A stretch of 64,000 nt of DNA from Flavobacterium hibisci. Lineage in GTDB: Bacteria > Bacteroidota > Bacteroidia > Flavobacteriales > Flavobacteriaceae. The position numbers and the translations under genes are program-made. The DNA lies in contig NZ_JAIQDW010000002.1 of NCBI RefSeq assembly GCF_020026925.1, forward strand, positions 62,001 to 126,000. The letters run 5' to 3'. Positions 55,307 to 63,530 of this stretch are shown here, piece by piece; positions within the stretch are counted from its first letter, which is position 1, and each line of letters opens with the position of its first letter. The notes beneath the pieces are model-generated. The model made no database searches and was not told the DNA's origin. It saw nothing but the letters and a program-made list of their open reading frames with translations.

Positions 55307-55501
55307 CTAACTCTCTAAACTATCTTTCAAGTTTTGAATGTAAGCCGCTTTTTGAATTTGAGCTCTTTTGATAACAGAAGGCTTAATAAAAGCAGTACGT
55401 GCTCTTAGTTGACGAACAGTTCCTGTTTTATCAAATTTTCTTTTATAGCGCTTTAATGCTCTATCGATATTTTCTCCGTCTTTAATTGGTATAATTAACA
55501 T
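55307..55501 (-). CDS. rpsU: 30S ribosomal protein S21
   Basis: 64 residues, MLIIPIKDGENIDRALKRYKRKFDKTGTVRQLRARTAFIKPS. S21 contacts the 16S 3' end near the anti-Shine-Dalgarno site. Upstream of the ATG is AAGGAGGTGTC (minus strand, about 55506-55516), a strong Shine-Dalgarno-like stretch that is unusual in this otherwise Shine-Dalgarno-poor lineage. In Flavobacterium such an exception at rpsU has been proposed to let the cell sense anti-Shine-Dalgarno availability. Confidence 0.95.
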   Translation of the reverse strand: MLIIPIKDGENIDRALKRYKRKFDKTGTVRQLRARTAFIKPSVIKRAQIQKAAYIQNLKDSLES

Positions 55502-55504
55502 AAT

Positions 55505-55517
55505 ATAGACACCTCCT
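55505..55517 (-). promoter_or_regulatory. Strong Shine-Dalgarno of rpsU
   Basis: The plus strand reads ACACCTCCTTTCG at 55509-55521 and so AAGGAGGTGT on the minus strand, a near-perfect complement of the 16S 3' end, about 7-8 bp before the rpsU ATG at 55501. Other starts in the window lack such a site. The exact edges are approximate. Confidence 0.8.
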
Positions 55518-55635
55518 TTCGTTAAGGGTGCAAAAGTATGTATTAATTATTAATTATGAGTTATAAATTATAAATTATTTTAAAAAGAAATAAAGAATAC
55601 AGCTAAAGACAAAAGACTTTGACTTATCATCATCT

Positions 55636-56778
55636 TTATCCTTTCAACAAATTTCTGGAAATAACTAATTTTTGAATCTCAGTCGTACCTTCGCCAATAG
55701 TACACAACTTAGAATCCCTGTAAAACTTCTCCACTGGAAAGTCTTTGGTATAGCCGTATCCTCCGTGAATCTGAACTGCTTCATTTGCGATTTTCACACA
55801 AGCTTCTGAGGCATACATTTTTGCCATCGCTCCTAAGGTCGTAACTGGCTTATGTTTTTGTTTTAAGAAAGCTGCTTTATGCAACAACAATTCAGAAGCT
55901 TCAATTTCTGTTGCCATATCAGCAAGTTTGAATGAAATTCCCTGAAAACTACTAATTGGCTGTCCAAACTGATGTCTTTCTTTCGAATATTTAAGAGCGG
56001 CTTCGTAAGCCCCTTTTGCAATTCCGAGTGATAAAGCTCCAATTGAAATCCTTCCTCCGTCTAATATTTTCATAGCCTGCACAAATCCCTGCCCTACTTC
56101 ACCTAATCTATTTGCATCTGGCACCCTACAATTATCAAAAACCAGTTCAGCTGTTTCGCTGGCACGCATTCCTAATTTATTTTCTTTTTTCCCTGAAGTA
56201 AATCCCGGCATCCCTTTTTCAAATACAAAAGCAGTCATTCCTTTTGAATCGCCTTTTTCTCCTGTACGAACCACTACAACAGCAATATCGCCTGAAATTG
56301 CATGAGTTATAAAGTTTTTTGCTCCGTTTACAATCCAAAAATCCCCATCTTTAACAGCTGTCGTATTCATTCCGCCTGCATCAGAACCTGTATTATGTTC
56401 TGTCAGTCCCCATGCGCCAATATGCTCTGCCGTGGCCAGTTTTGGCAACCATTTTTTCTTTTGCTCTTCATTACCAAAAGTCAAAATATGATTCGTACAT
56501 AAAGAATTATGTGCCGCTACCGACAATCCGATTGAAGGATCAACTTTTGAAATTTCTTCCACTATTGTTACATATTCATGATATCCTAAACCAGATCCTC
56601 CATATTCTTCAGGAACCAAAACTCCCATAAATCCCATTTCTCCTAATTTCTTAAACAGTGGAACTGGAAAAACTTGTGCTTCATCCCACTCCATTATATA
56701 AGGTCTTATATTTTTTTCGGCAAAATCTTTTATAGACTGCGCAATCATGGATTGCGTTTCATTATAATCAAAATTCAT
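55636..56778 (-). CDS. Acyl-CoA dehydrogenase (short/medium-chain type)
   Basis: A 380-residue FAD enzyme of fatty-acid or branched-chain acyl-CoA oxidation. The N-terminal helical part starts MNFDYNETQSMIAQSIKDFA. The middle has WGLTEHNTGSDAGGMNTTAV and IVNGAKNFITH; the C-terminus has QIHGGYGYTKDFPVEKFYRDSKLCTIGEGTTEIQK with the catalytic Glu in GEGT. The longest ORF starts at a TTG (56814) that overlaps the upstream gene; the ATG at 56778 fits the family and leaves a 13-bp gap. It is cotranscribed with the helix-hairpin-helix gene. The chain-length preference is open. Confidence 0.92.
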   Translation of the reverse strand: MNFDYNETQSMIAQSIKDFAEKNIRPYIMEWDEAQVFPVPLFKKLGEMGFMGVLVPEEYGGSGLGYHEYVTIVEEISKVDPSIGLSVAAHNSLCTNHILTFGNEEQKKKWLPKLATAEHIGAWGLTEHNTGSDAGGMNTTAVKDGDFWIVNGAKNFITHAISGDIAVVVVRTGEKGDSKGMTAFVFEKGMPGFTSGKKENKLGMRASETAELVFDNCRVPDANRLGEVGQGFVQAMKILDGGRISIGALSLGIAKGAYEAALKYSKERHQFGQPISSFQGISFKLADMATEIEASELLLHKAAFLKQKHKPVTTLGAMAKMYASEACVKIANEAVQIHGGYGYTKDFPVEKFYRDSKLCTIGEGTTEIQKLVISRNLLKG

Positions 56779-56791
56779 TTGTGATCTGTTT

Positions 56792-57679
56792 TTAGAACTC
56801 CAAATATAAACCAATTATATTTGCTTTTTCAATAGGAAAGCCTTTAATATTTATCAAATCCTCAATATTTTTAATATTTCCGTTCATGCTCCTGTAGGTT
56901 ACAATCTGTTTTGCCAATGCATATCTAAAGTACGGAAATTGAGCTAATTCTTTTAAAGAAGCATCGTTTACAGGGATTTTTTTAATTGGCGGGAAAGAAG
57001 AAACCCTAAAATACTTTTTTAATTCAGTTATAACTTCTGGAGAAAGCCCCCAGACATCATTTATCTGTTCCATAGAAACAAAAGCTTCCAGGCTTTCTTT
57101 TTGTTTTAAAATTCGGAGTGATAATGCTTCACCAATTCCCTTAATTTTCATTAAATCTTCCTGACTTGCCTGATTAATATCCAAAACAATTAGTTTTTCT
57201 TTTTTAGAGAATGTTTGTGATATAGTTTCTTTACTATTATGAATGAAAGTCTTTTTATTCTGCACCCAATCCGGAAATTTAAAATAAGGCGAAATAACAT
57301 CTAATAAAGAATCTGAAACTTTAGTCACTTTCTGAAATTCTTCAGCAGAACTGACGTATTTATTTTGTTTTCTAAAAGCTAGAAGCCTGTCAATTTCCGC
57401 TAATGACATCCCAAGTTTGTATCCTTTATAATCTGAAATAAAATTTGGATTAAAAGGATAGATTTTAGGTTTATAACATTGCTTAATCTGTTTTAATGAA
57501 TCAACTTCTGATTGCAAAGCCAGCCAATTCTGTTCTTCTGCATTTACTTTTTCAGGCTGACTGAAATCAGAAAAAAAATAAAACAATTGTAAAACAATAA
57601 TCAAAATAAAAAGAAAAAAAATCCCTTTTCGTTGTTGGCTTGTATAATTTAACTCTTTTATAATACTTCTAAAGTTCAT
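56792..57679 (-). CDS. Helix-hairpin-helix (ComEA-like) membrane-anchored protein
   Basis: A 295-residue protein with one membrane span near the N-terminus (GIFFLFILIIVLQLFYFF, about 19-36) and repeated helix-hairpin-helix motifs. The segments are LDINQASQEDLMKIKGIGEALSLRILKQKESLEAF (about 171-205), NDASLKELAQFPYFRYALAKQIVTYRSMNG (about 239-268) and NIEDLINIKGFPIEKANIIGLYL. Such domains bind DNA without sequence preference, and the ComEA likeness hints at DNA handling at the membrane; a role in uptake is an inference. It lies 13 bp upstream of the acyl-CoA dehydrogenase gene, a link that has no obvious functional reason. Confidence 0.85.
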   Translation of the reverse strand: MNFRSIIKELNYTSQQRKGIFFLFILIIVLQLFYFFSDFSQPEKVNAEEQNWLALQSEVDSLKQIKQCYKPKIYPFNPNFISDYKGYKLGMSLAEIDRLLAFRKQNKYVSSAEEFQKVTKVSDSLLDVISPYFKFPDWVQNKKTFIHNSKETISQTFSKKEKLIVLDINQASQEDLMKIKGIGEALSLRILKQKESLEAFVSMEQINDVWGLSPEVITELKKYFRVSSFPPIKKIPVNDASLKELAQFPYFRYALAKQIVTYRSMNGNIKNIEDLINIKGFPIEKANIIGLYLEF

Positions 57680-57864
57680 TTTTATAATATTTTATCAAAC
57701 AAATATAATTTATAATTTTATAAGAAAAATACGATTATTTTTATTTTATAATAAAAGATTTTATTAATCAATTTGCTAATAATATAAAGCTTTGAAGATT
57801 TATAGGAACTTTTTATACAGTTTCTAACTAAAAATTAAATATTTTATAACTTAAAAGAATATAA

Positions 57865-57898
57865 TTGTTTTTATTTTTTATAAAAAACAATACATTTG
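57865..57898 (+). promoter_or_regulatory. Flavobacterial promoter of the amino acid permease gene
   Basis: TTG at 57865-57867 and TACATTTG at 57891-57898, 23 bp apart, match the Bacteroidota consensus TTG-N17-23-TANNTTTG. The ATG is 30 bp downstream. An alternative start at 57896 falls inside the -7 box and is therefore not used. Confidence 0.75.
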
Positions 57899-57928
57899 AA
57901 GCTTAATAACAATAAACCAATATTATAT

Positions 57929-59377
57929 ATGTCAATTTGGAAAACTAAACCTCTTTCGGTATTGCTTGGTGAAGCATCCGAATCTGAAAAAGGATTAAAA
58001 AGAACCTTATCTTCACGTTCGCTTGTTGCACTTGGAGTTGGAGCAATTATTGGAGCAGGGCTATTTTCACTAACAGGTATTGCAGCTGCTGACCATGCAG
58101 GTCCGGCGGTAACATTATCATTTATTTTAGCTGCGATAGGATGTGCATTTGCTGGATTGTGTTATGCTGAATTTGCTTCGATGATACCGGTTGCAGGTAG
58201 TGCCTATACCTATTCTTATGCCACGATGGGAGAATTTATGGCCTGGATAATTGGGTGGGACTTAGTTTTAGAGTACGCTTTAGGAGCGGCAACCGTAGGC
58301 GTTAGCTGGTCGAGATACCTGCTGGAACTATTGGCAAAATTTAACATTCATCTTCCTCCTGACTTAATTTGTTCACCATGGGAAACCCTTACATTAAGTA
58401 ATGGTACAGTGATTGAAGGAGGAATTGTCAATTTACCCGCCATTTTTATTGTTTCATTACTTTCTTTATTATTAATTAAAGGAACAAAAGAATCAGCCAC
58501 TTTAAATAATATATTAGTTGTGGTAAAAGTTGCAGTTGTTGTTATATTTATAGTATTAGGATGGAAATTTATTGACACAACTAATTATACTCCTTACATT
58601 CCTGAAAATACAGGTGTATTCGGAAAATTTGGATGGTCTGGAATTGCTGCAGGAGCCGGTACAGTTTTCTTTGCTTTTATTGGTTTTGATGCCGTTTCAA
58701 CTGCTGCGCAAGAGGCTAAAGATCCTCAAAAAGGGATGCCGATTGGTATTTTGGGTTCATTAATAATCTGCACCTTGTTATATGTACTATTCTCTCATGT
58801 GATGACCGGACTTGTACCTTATTATAAATTTGCAGGTGATGCCAAACCTGCAGCTACTGCTTTTGCTGTAACTGGATATGACTTTTTGCAGACTGGTTTA
58901 ATTATCGCTATCCTAGCTGGTTATACTTCTGTAATGTTAGTAATGTTAATGGGACAAAGCCGTGTATTTTACACGATGAGTAAAGACGGTTTACTCCCTC
59001 CATTTTTTAGCGAAATCCATTCAAAATTTCGTACTCCATGGAAAACAAATCTTTTCTTTTTAGTATTTGTTAGCTTATTTGCAGGTCTTGTTCCTGTTAG
59101 TGATTTGGGTCATATGGTAAGTATCGGAACTTTATTAGCATTCGTATTGGTTTGCATCGGTGTTATGGTTATGCGTAAAAAAATGCCTGATGCACCCAGA
59201 GCTTTTAGAACTCCGTGGGTTCCTTTTGTACCTATAGCTGGTATTGTTATTTGTTTTGCCTTAATGTATTCGTTGCCAAACGAAAGCTGGGCGAGGCTTG
59301 TCATATGGATGGCACTAGGAATTCTTGTTTACTTTATATATGGTAAGAAAAACAGTAAATTGAATAATCCCGGATAA
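57929..59377 (+). CDS. APC-family amino acid permease (cationic amino acid transporter type)
   Basis: A 482-residue transporter, start MSIWKTKPLSVLLGEASESEKGLKRTLSSRSLVALGVGAIIGAGLFSLTGIAA. The GAGLF break in the first helix and FIGFDAVSTAAQEAKDPQKGMPIGILGSL in helix 6 are the APC substrate-site motifs; about 12-13 spans are visible. It resembles CAT/YfnA-type amino acid permeases and is not close to the other APC protein of the window (26522-27931). Substrate is open. The N-terminal extension from 57896 is rejected because of the promoter. A strong terminator follows. Confidence 0.9.
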   Translation: MSIWKTKPLSVLLGEASESEKGLKRTLSSRSLVALGVGAIIGAGLFSLTGIAAADHAGPAVTLSFILAAIGCAFAGLCYAEFASMIPVAGSAYTYSYATMGEFMAWIIGWDLVLEYALGAATVGVSWSRYLLELLAKFNIHLPPDLICSPWETLTLSNGTVIEGGIVNLPAIFIVSLLSLLLIKGTKESATLNNILVVVKVAVVVIFIVLGWKFIDTTNYTPYIPENTGVFGKFGWSGIAAGAGTVFFAFIGFDAVSTAAQEAKDPQKGMPIGILGSLIICTLLYVLFSHVMTGLVPYYKFAGDAKPAATAFAVTGYDFLQTGLIIAILAGYTSVMLVMLMGQSRVFYTMSKDGLLPPFFSEIHSKFRTPWKTNLFFLVFVSLFAGLVPVSDLGHMVSIGTLLAFVLVCIGVMVMRKKMPDAPRAFRTPWVPFVPIAGIVICFALMYSLPNESWARLVIWMALGILVYFIYGKKNSKLNNPG

Positions 59378-59391
59378 GAATTATTATTCAG

Positions 59392-59438
59392 ATATAAAAA
59401 AAGGATTATAAGCGCTGCTTATAATCCTTTTTTTATAT
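59392..59438. terminator. Bidirectional intrinsic terminator
   Basis: 59392-59413 and 59417-59438 form a 22-bp perfect stem (core GGATTATAAGC/GCTTATAATCC) with a 3-nt loop and A/T-runs on both sides. It separates the permease from the converging PspC gene. Confidence 0.95.
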
Positions 59439-59453
59439 CATAAATTTGATTGT

Positions 59454-59681
59454 TTATAAATCAAAAACCGATGTTCTTTTTGCTCGAATTAAATCTTTTA
59501 GTTTAATCCAGAATGCAAGGGTAAGATAAACTCCAAAGCCCAAACCAGCTGTAACAAACGAGATATAAATAAAAAACAGACGGACATTTGTAACACGCAT
59601 TCCAAGTTTATCCGCTAATCTGGAAGAGACATGAAAACCGTATTTTTCGAAAAAGAATTTCAGTTTTAAAATCAGTGACAT
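59454..59681 (-). CDS. PspC-domain small membrane protein
   Basis: A 75-residue protein. KYGFHVSSRLADKLGMRVTNVRLFFIYISFVTAGLGFGVYLTLAFWIKLKDL has the PspC layout: a short helix-turn part then one membrane span. Single-domain PspC proteins of this kind are common in Bacteroidota and are linked to envelope stress by family. DUF2851 is the next gene upstream on the same strand (58 bp). Confidence 0.85.
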   Translation of the reverse strand: MSLILKLKFFFEKYGFHVSSRLADKLGMRVTNVRLFFIYISFVTAGLGFGVYLTLAFWIKLKDLIRAKRTSVFDL

Positions 59682-59739
59682 TTTTGAAGTAATAAGTTAT
59701 GCAAAAATACAAAATTTTACAATTGACATATTTCTTATT

Positions 59740-61011
59740 CTAATTGCTTTTTAACAATTCCATACCGACAGCACATTTCATACAACCGTTAACATCACAA
59801 TATTGACTTTTTAGCTGCAATAAAGATTGTGTTTCAAAGGCATTTTGAGATGTGATGCCAAATGAATTAAATTTTTCGATGATGGAATTTTTCTCAGGAG
59901 ATATGCCATCCAAAATAGAAATTAAATCTTCTGCTACCGATTCATTCAGCGTTTTAGCATAAGCAAACTGTAAAGGAACAATGGTATTTATGACCAATAA
60001 ATCTATAAATGAGTTAGATAATGATTTTGTTTTCTTCAGACTTTCTTTATCAAATTGATAATGATTTTTCCAGTACAAACTGGTCGAGACATCAAATAAT
60101 TTATAAATACTATTGATAGATTTCAACTCTATTATTTTAGAGAACAAGTTTTGGTACTGATGGTATAAAGCAGCTAACTGCGAAAGACGAATTGTAGGGA
60201 AATTATCTGGCCTGTGCTTAAAAAACTGAACCGGTTCTACATACACTTTTTCGATTTGATATTTATGCAACAGATAAAAATACCTGAATTTCAAATCCTT
60301 AAAATAAACATCTTCTTTTTCTATATCCAGCAAACCAGTTGTACCAAAAAATAAAGCTTCAAGATTTTCAAGTTCAAAGCTTTCTTTTCGAATAATTGAA
60401 AAAGGAATTGATTTAGCTAATTGCAGAAATGCATTTCCATTTGTATTCAAACCAAAATTCTTCGCTAATAAACAAAACAAGACCGCTTCCCAATCCTGAT
60501 TTTTTTCTTTGAGCAAATCATAAATAGCTTGTGATTTTCTTTCCAGACGTTCAAAAAACAAGCGTTCCTGCCAGTTTTTAAAAACAAATCCCGGTACATT
60601 TCCAATTTGTTTTTCACAATAAATCCAAGATTTCGGAGATTTAAGTTTGTTGTAATTTAAAATAGTTTCGGGAGATACGTAATCCTTTAAAACTAATACC
60701 GGGATTTCTGCATTATTTTGTCTGTAAATATCAGCATCATATTCCCAGACAACATGCAATATTACATTTTCATAAGCTTTGTCCTTTTCATGAAGATGCA
60801 AATACCAGTCAGAAGCTTTTAAATGTATTTCAACATTTCCAGCCCATTTTTGATCTCCTATTTTTATTTGCGCATTAAAAAAATCAGGCCCTGCAAGTTC
60901 TAAGTAATTTCCTGTATTGATAATTGTAACTTCTTCCTCGTTTACCGTTTTTAAATTCAGGGTATCAAATTTTTTAAACCTCCAGAGATAATGAAGAAAA
61001 TCCTCTTTCAT
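59740..61011 (-). CDS. DUF2851 family protein
   Basis: A 423-residue cytoplasmic protein of the Bacteroidota family DUF2851: MKEDFLHYLWRFKKFDTLNLKT, GPDFFNAQIKIGDQKWAGNVEIHLKASDWYLHLHEKDKAYENVILHVVWEYDADI. The GxVEIHLKASDW/HxH/NVILHVV block (about 58-95) looks like the acidic/His core of a restriction-like (PD-D/ExK) nuclease fold, an impression not tested here. The C-terminus carries a cysteine cluster, QYCDVNGCMKCAVGMELL (about 403-420). No function is known. Confidence 0.88.
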   Translation of the reverse strand: MKEDFLHYLWRFKKFDTLNLKTVNEEEVTIINTGNYLELAGPDFFNAQIKIGDQKWAGNVEIHLKASDWYLHLHEKDKAYENVILHVVWEYDADIYRQNNAEIPVLVLKDYVSPETILNYNKLKSPKSWIYCEKQIGNVPGFVFKNWQERLFFERLERKSQAIYDLLKEKNQDWEAVLFCLLAKNFGLNTNGNAFLQLAKSIPFSIIRKESFELENLEALFFGTTGLLDIEKEDVYFKDLKFRYFYLLHKYQIEKVYVEPVQFFKHRPDNFPTIRLSQLAALYHQYQNLFSKIIELKSINSIYKLFDVSTSLYWKNHYQFDKESLKKTKSLSNSFIDLLVINTIVPLQFAYAKTLNESVAEDLISILDGISPEKNSIIEKFNSFGITSQNAFETQSLLQLKSQYCDVNGCMKCAVGMELLKSN

Positions 61012-61211
61012 TTTTATTCGACTTTAATATTGTTTTACGATACTCTAAAAATACTAAAAATAGTACTAATATTACAATTTCAAAGTTTATTAAAAGAAAA
61101 TTATTTCATTAAGCTGATTTTCGAACAAGTTTTTATATTTTTATAATACATTATTCCTTTGTATAAATTTCAATGTAAATAATTGTAAAAGGATCATATC
61201 CGATATTTTTA

Positions 61212-63530
61212 TTAAAAAGGATAACCAATAGCAATATTCAAAATTAGGTTGTCTTTTCTCCAGGCACCGCTTCCAAAATCAATATCTTTAATTACCCAAC
61301 GCTCTCCTTCAGGCAAATAGGGTTTTCTTAATGGAAGTGCCAAATCTGTTCTTAAAATAAAAAATGACACGTCAAATCGAAGACCAACACCTGCTCCTAC
61401 CGCAATTTCTTTCATAAAATCTTTAGAAAACGCCGCACCTGGTTTATTTGGATCTGCATTGACAAGCCAAATATTTCCAGCATCAACAAATGCCGCTCCT
61501 CGCACAATACTAAAAAGCTTAGCACGATATTCTGTGCTAAACTCTAATTTTAAATCTCCTGACTGGTCCGGAAGATAATTATTTGTTGTTACTGTATTCA
61601 AATAACTTCCGGGACCAAGCGATCTCGCCCTGAAAGCCTTGATACTATTAGTTCCCCCAACTACAAACTGTTTTGAGGTTGGCAAAATAGTTGAGTTTCC
61701 GTATGGCAGTCCAAGCCCAACAATAACACGGCTGGCCAATTCACTTTCTTTACTCAATTTTAAATAATGCCTGAAATCAGCTTTGATTTTCGCATATTGG
61801 CTAAACGGAACATCAAAAATTTCTTTCGTATCGTTCTTTTTTGCATTTGCACCTGAAAGCAAACCTGTTATATTACCGGCTAAATCTAATTCTCCGTTAA
61901 AGTAAAAAGTATTTTTTTTACGTTTTTGCATCGTATTGGTGTACGTATACGAATAGGTTGGCCCAAAAATCAGTTGCTTTTCAATTACCCTTCCTAATGC
62001 TTCATCTTTCTGGATATCATCCAGATATTCCTGTGTTACATGATTTGGACTTACATAAGTAACATCAAGCAGATTTAGCTGATGTTCTTTACGGATGTTT
62101 TCTTTCCATAAATAACCAAATGAAGCTTTAAATGAATTCAAAGCATATAATTGCGTCCTGTTTTGATATTCATATCGTAAAGCAGCTTTTGTTCTTGGGA
62201 TATATTCGCTTGAACCCTGAATAGGAAAGAATGGCACAATAAATCTTGGCCAGGTCAAACTGGTTTCTGTTCCTAATCTGTATATATTTTTACCATTATT
62301 AGCTCCGGAAAGCTGAAAATCAGCTCCGCCAAAAACAGAAACAGTCAATAATTCCGCGCCCCGGAATAAATTCCTGTTATTCCAGTTGACATTAATTTCA
62401 CTTCCGGTATAACTTGCAGAATTTGTTTTTCCTAATACCTCAACACGAATGAATTTTTTTGGTAAAAGTGTTAAATAATAATAAGAGTCCAGAGTCTTTG
62501 GCAAACTATCCGAAACTTTAAATTCGTTTTTTACAAAACTAAAAGTTCCCAGATTTACAAATCGGTTTAAAGTAAGATTATGGTCTTTTCGATTGTATAA
62601 ATCCCCCTTTTTAAATAATATCGTCCGGTCAAAAACCCTCGGTTCAAAAGTACGAGCTGTATCAATAATTGTAAAATCTTTGTACTGCACGATATCTTCA
62701 GACTTATATTTGACACTGTCTTTGGAGATAGAAAAATTAGGATAAACAAAAATCTTATCAATTTTATAAGAAGTAAGTGCCTTTGGCGGCGCATCATCTT
62801 TTATCACTAATCTGATTTTTACTTCGTGATCTCCTTTACTGCTGTCTACTTTAGCCAGGATATAATCCGGATTAAAATAATAATATCCTCGTTCTTTAAG
62901 CCTTGCATCGATTCGTTCTCTTTCTGCTTTTATAACATCCAGATCATATGGATTCCCAACTTTCAATAAACTTCTTCGGCTTGATCTTCCAATGATTCTT
63001 GACATTGGTAAAGAATCATCAGGAAAAGTAACACTTTTAATTATATATCTTTTTTTTGGGACTACAATATATTCTGCAGTAGCTCTTTTATTTCGAACCG
63101 TAGAATCTGCACTTACCCGGGTTTTGAAATAGCCTTTATTTTCAGCAAAATTTCTTAAAACTGAAGCATTGTAATCCAAATCTACTTTACTAAAAAGTAC
63201 AGGTTCTTCCCCGACTTTTGTTCGAAGCCAATATCTAAACCCTTTCTCTTTTTTAGGTTCTCCTGCAATATTGTAGAGCCATAGTTTAGGTCGAAGGCCC
63301 AGCAATTGCTTGTTGGGTTTTGGACGAAGCAATCCTTCTAACTCCTTTTCTAATGCTTTTCTGTCTTTCTTTTTAATAACAGAATCTTTTACTTTCACAG
63401 AACCGCCTGTGTACAACAATTCGCCTTCCGGCAGATATTTGGTGTTGCTGCATCCGAAAACAAAAAACAGGGACAACACAACAAAATATTCCGCATACCT
63501 GTTCCGCATATTTTTATGTTTTAATTTCAT
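61212..63530 (-). CDS. tamL: TamL: BamA-family outer-membrane lipoprotein of the translocation and assembly module
   Basis: A 772-residue outer-membrane protein (from ATG 63530) of the Omp85/BamA superfamily. The lipoprotein signal (YAEYFVVLSLFFVFGC) is followed by SNTKYLPEGELLYTGGSVKV, POTRA-like domains to about residue 400 (RIDARLKERGYYYFNPDYILAKVDSS) and a 16-strand type barrel with GTNSIKAFRARSLGPGSY (the conserved loop) and the final strand ILNIAIGYPF, ending in Phe. In Bacteroidota TamL replaces TamA and partners with TamB, whose gene overlaps or abuts upstream. A start at 63539 is a TTG; ATG 63509 is also possible and would place the signal peptide directly at the N-terminus. Confidence 0.87.
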   Translation of the reverse strand: MKLKHKNMRNRYAEYFVVLSLFFVFGCSNTKYLPEGELLYTGGSVKVKDSVIKKKDRKALEKELEGLLRPKPNKQLLGLRPKLWLYNIAGEPKKEKGFRYWLRTKVGEEPVLFSKVDLDYNASVLRNFAENKGYFKTRVSADSTVRNKRATAEYIVVPKKRYIIKSVTFPDDSLPMSRIIGRSSRRSLLKVGNPYDLDVIKAERERIDARLKERGYYYFNPDYILAKVDSSKGDHEVKIRLVIKDDAPPKALTSYKIDKIFVYPNFSISKDSVKYKSEDIVQYKDFTIIDTARTFEPRVFDRTILFKKGDLYNRKDHNLTLNRFVNLGTFSFVKNEFKVSDSLPKTLDSYYYLTLLPKKFIRVEVLGKTNSASYTGSEINVNWNNRNLFRGAELLTVSVFGGADFQLSGANNGKNIYRLGTETSLTWPRFIVPFFPIQGSSEYIPRTKAALRYEYQNRTQLYALNSFKASFGYLWKENIRKEHQLNLLDVTYVSPNHVTQEYLDDIQKDEALGRVIEKQLIFGPTYSYTYTNTMQKRKKNTFYFNGELDLAGNITGLLSGANAKKNDTKEIFDVPFSQYAKIKADFRHYLKLSKESELASRVIVGLGLPYGNSTILPTSKQFVVGGTNSIKAFRARSLGPGSYLNTVTTNNYLPDQSGDLKLEFSTEYRAKLFSIVRGAAFVDAGNIWLVNADPNKPGAAFSKDFMKEIAVGAGVGLRFDVSFFILRTDLALPLRKPYLPEGERWVIKDIDFGSGAWRKDNLILNIAIGYPF

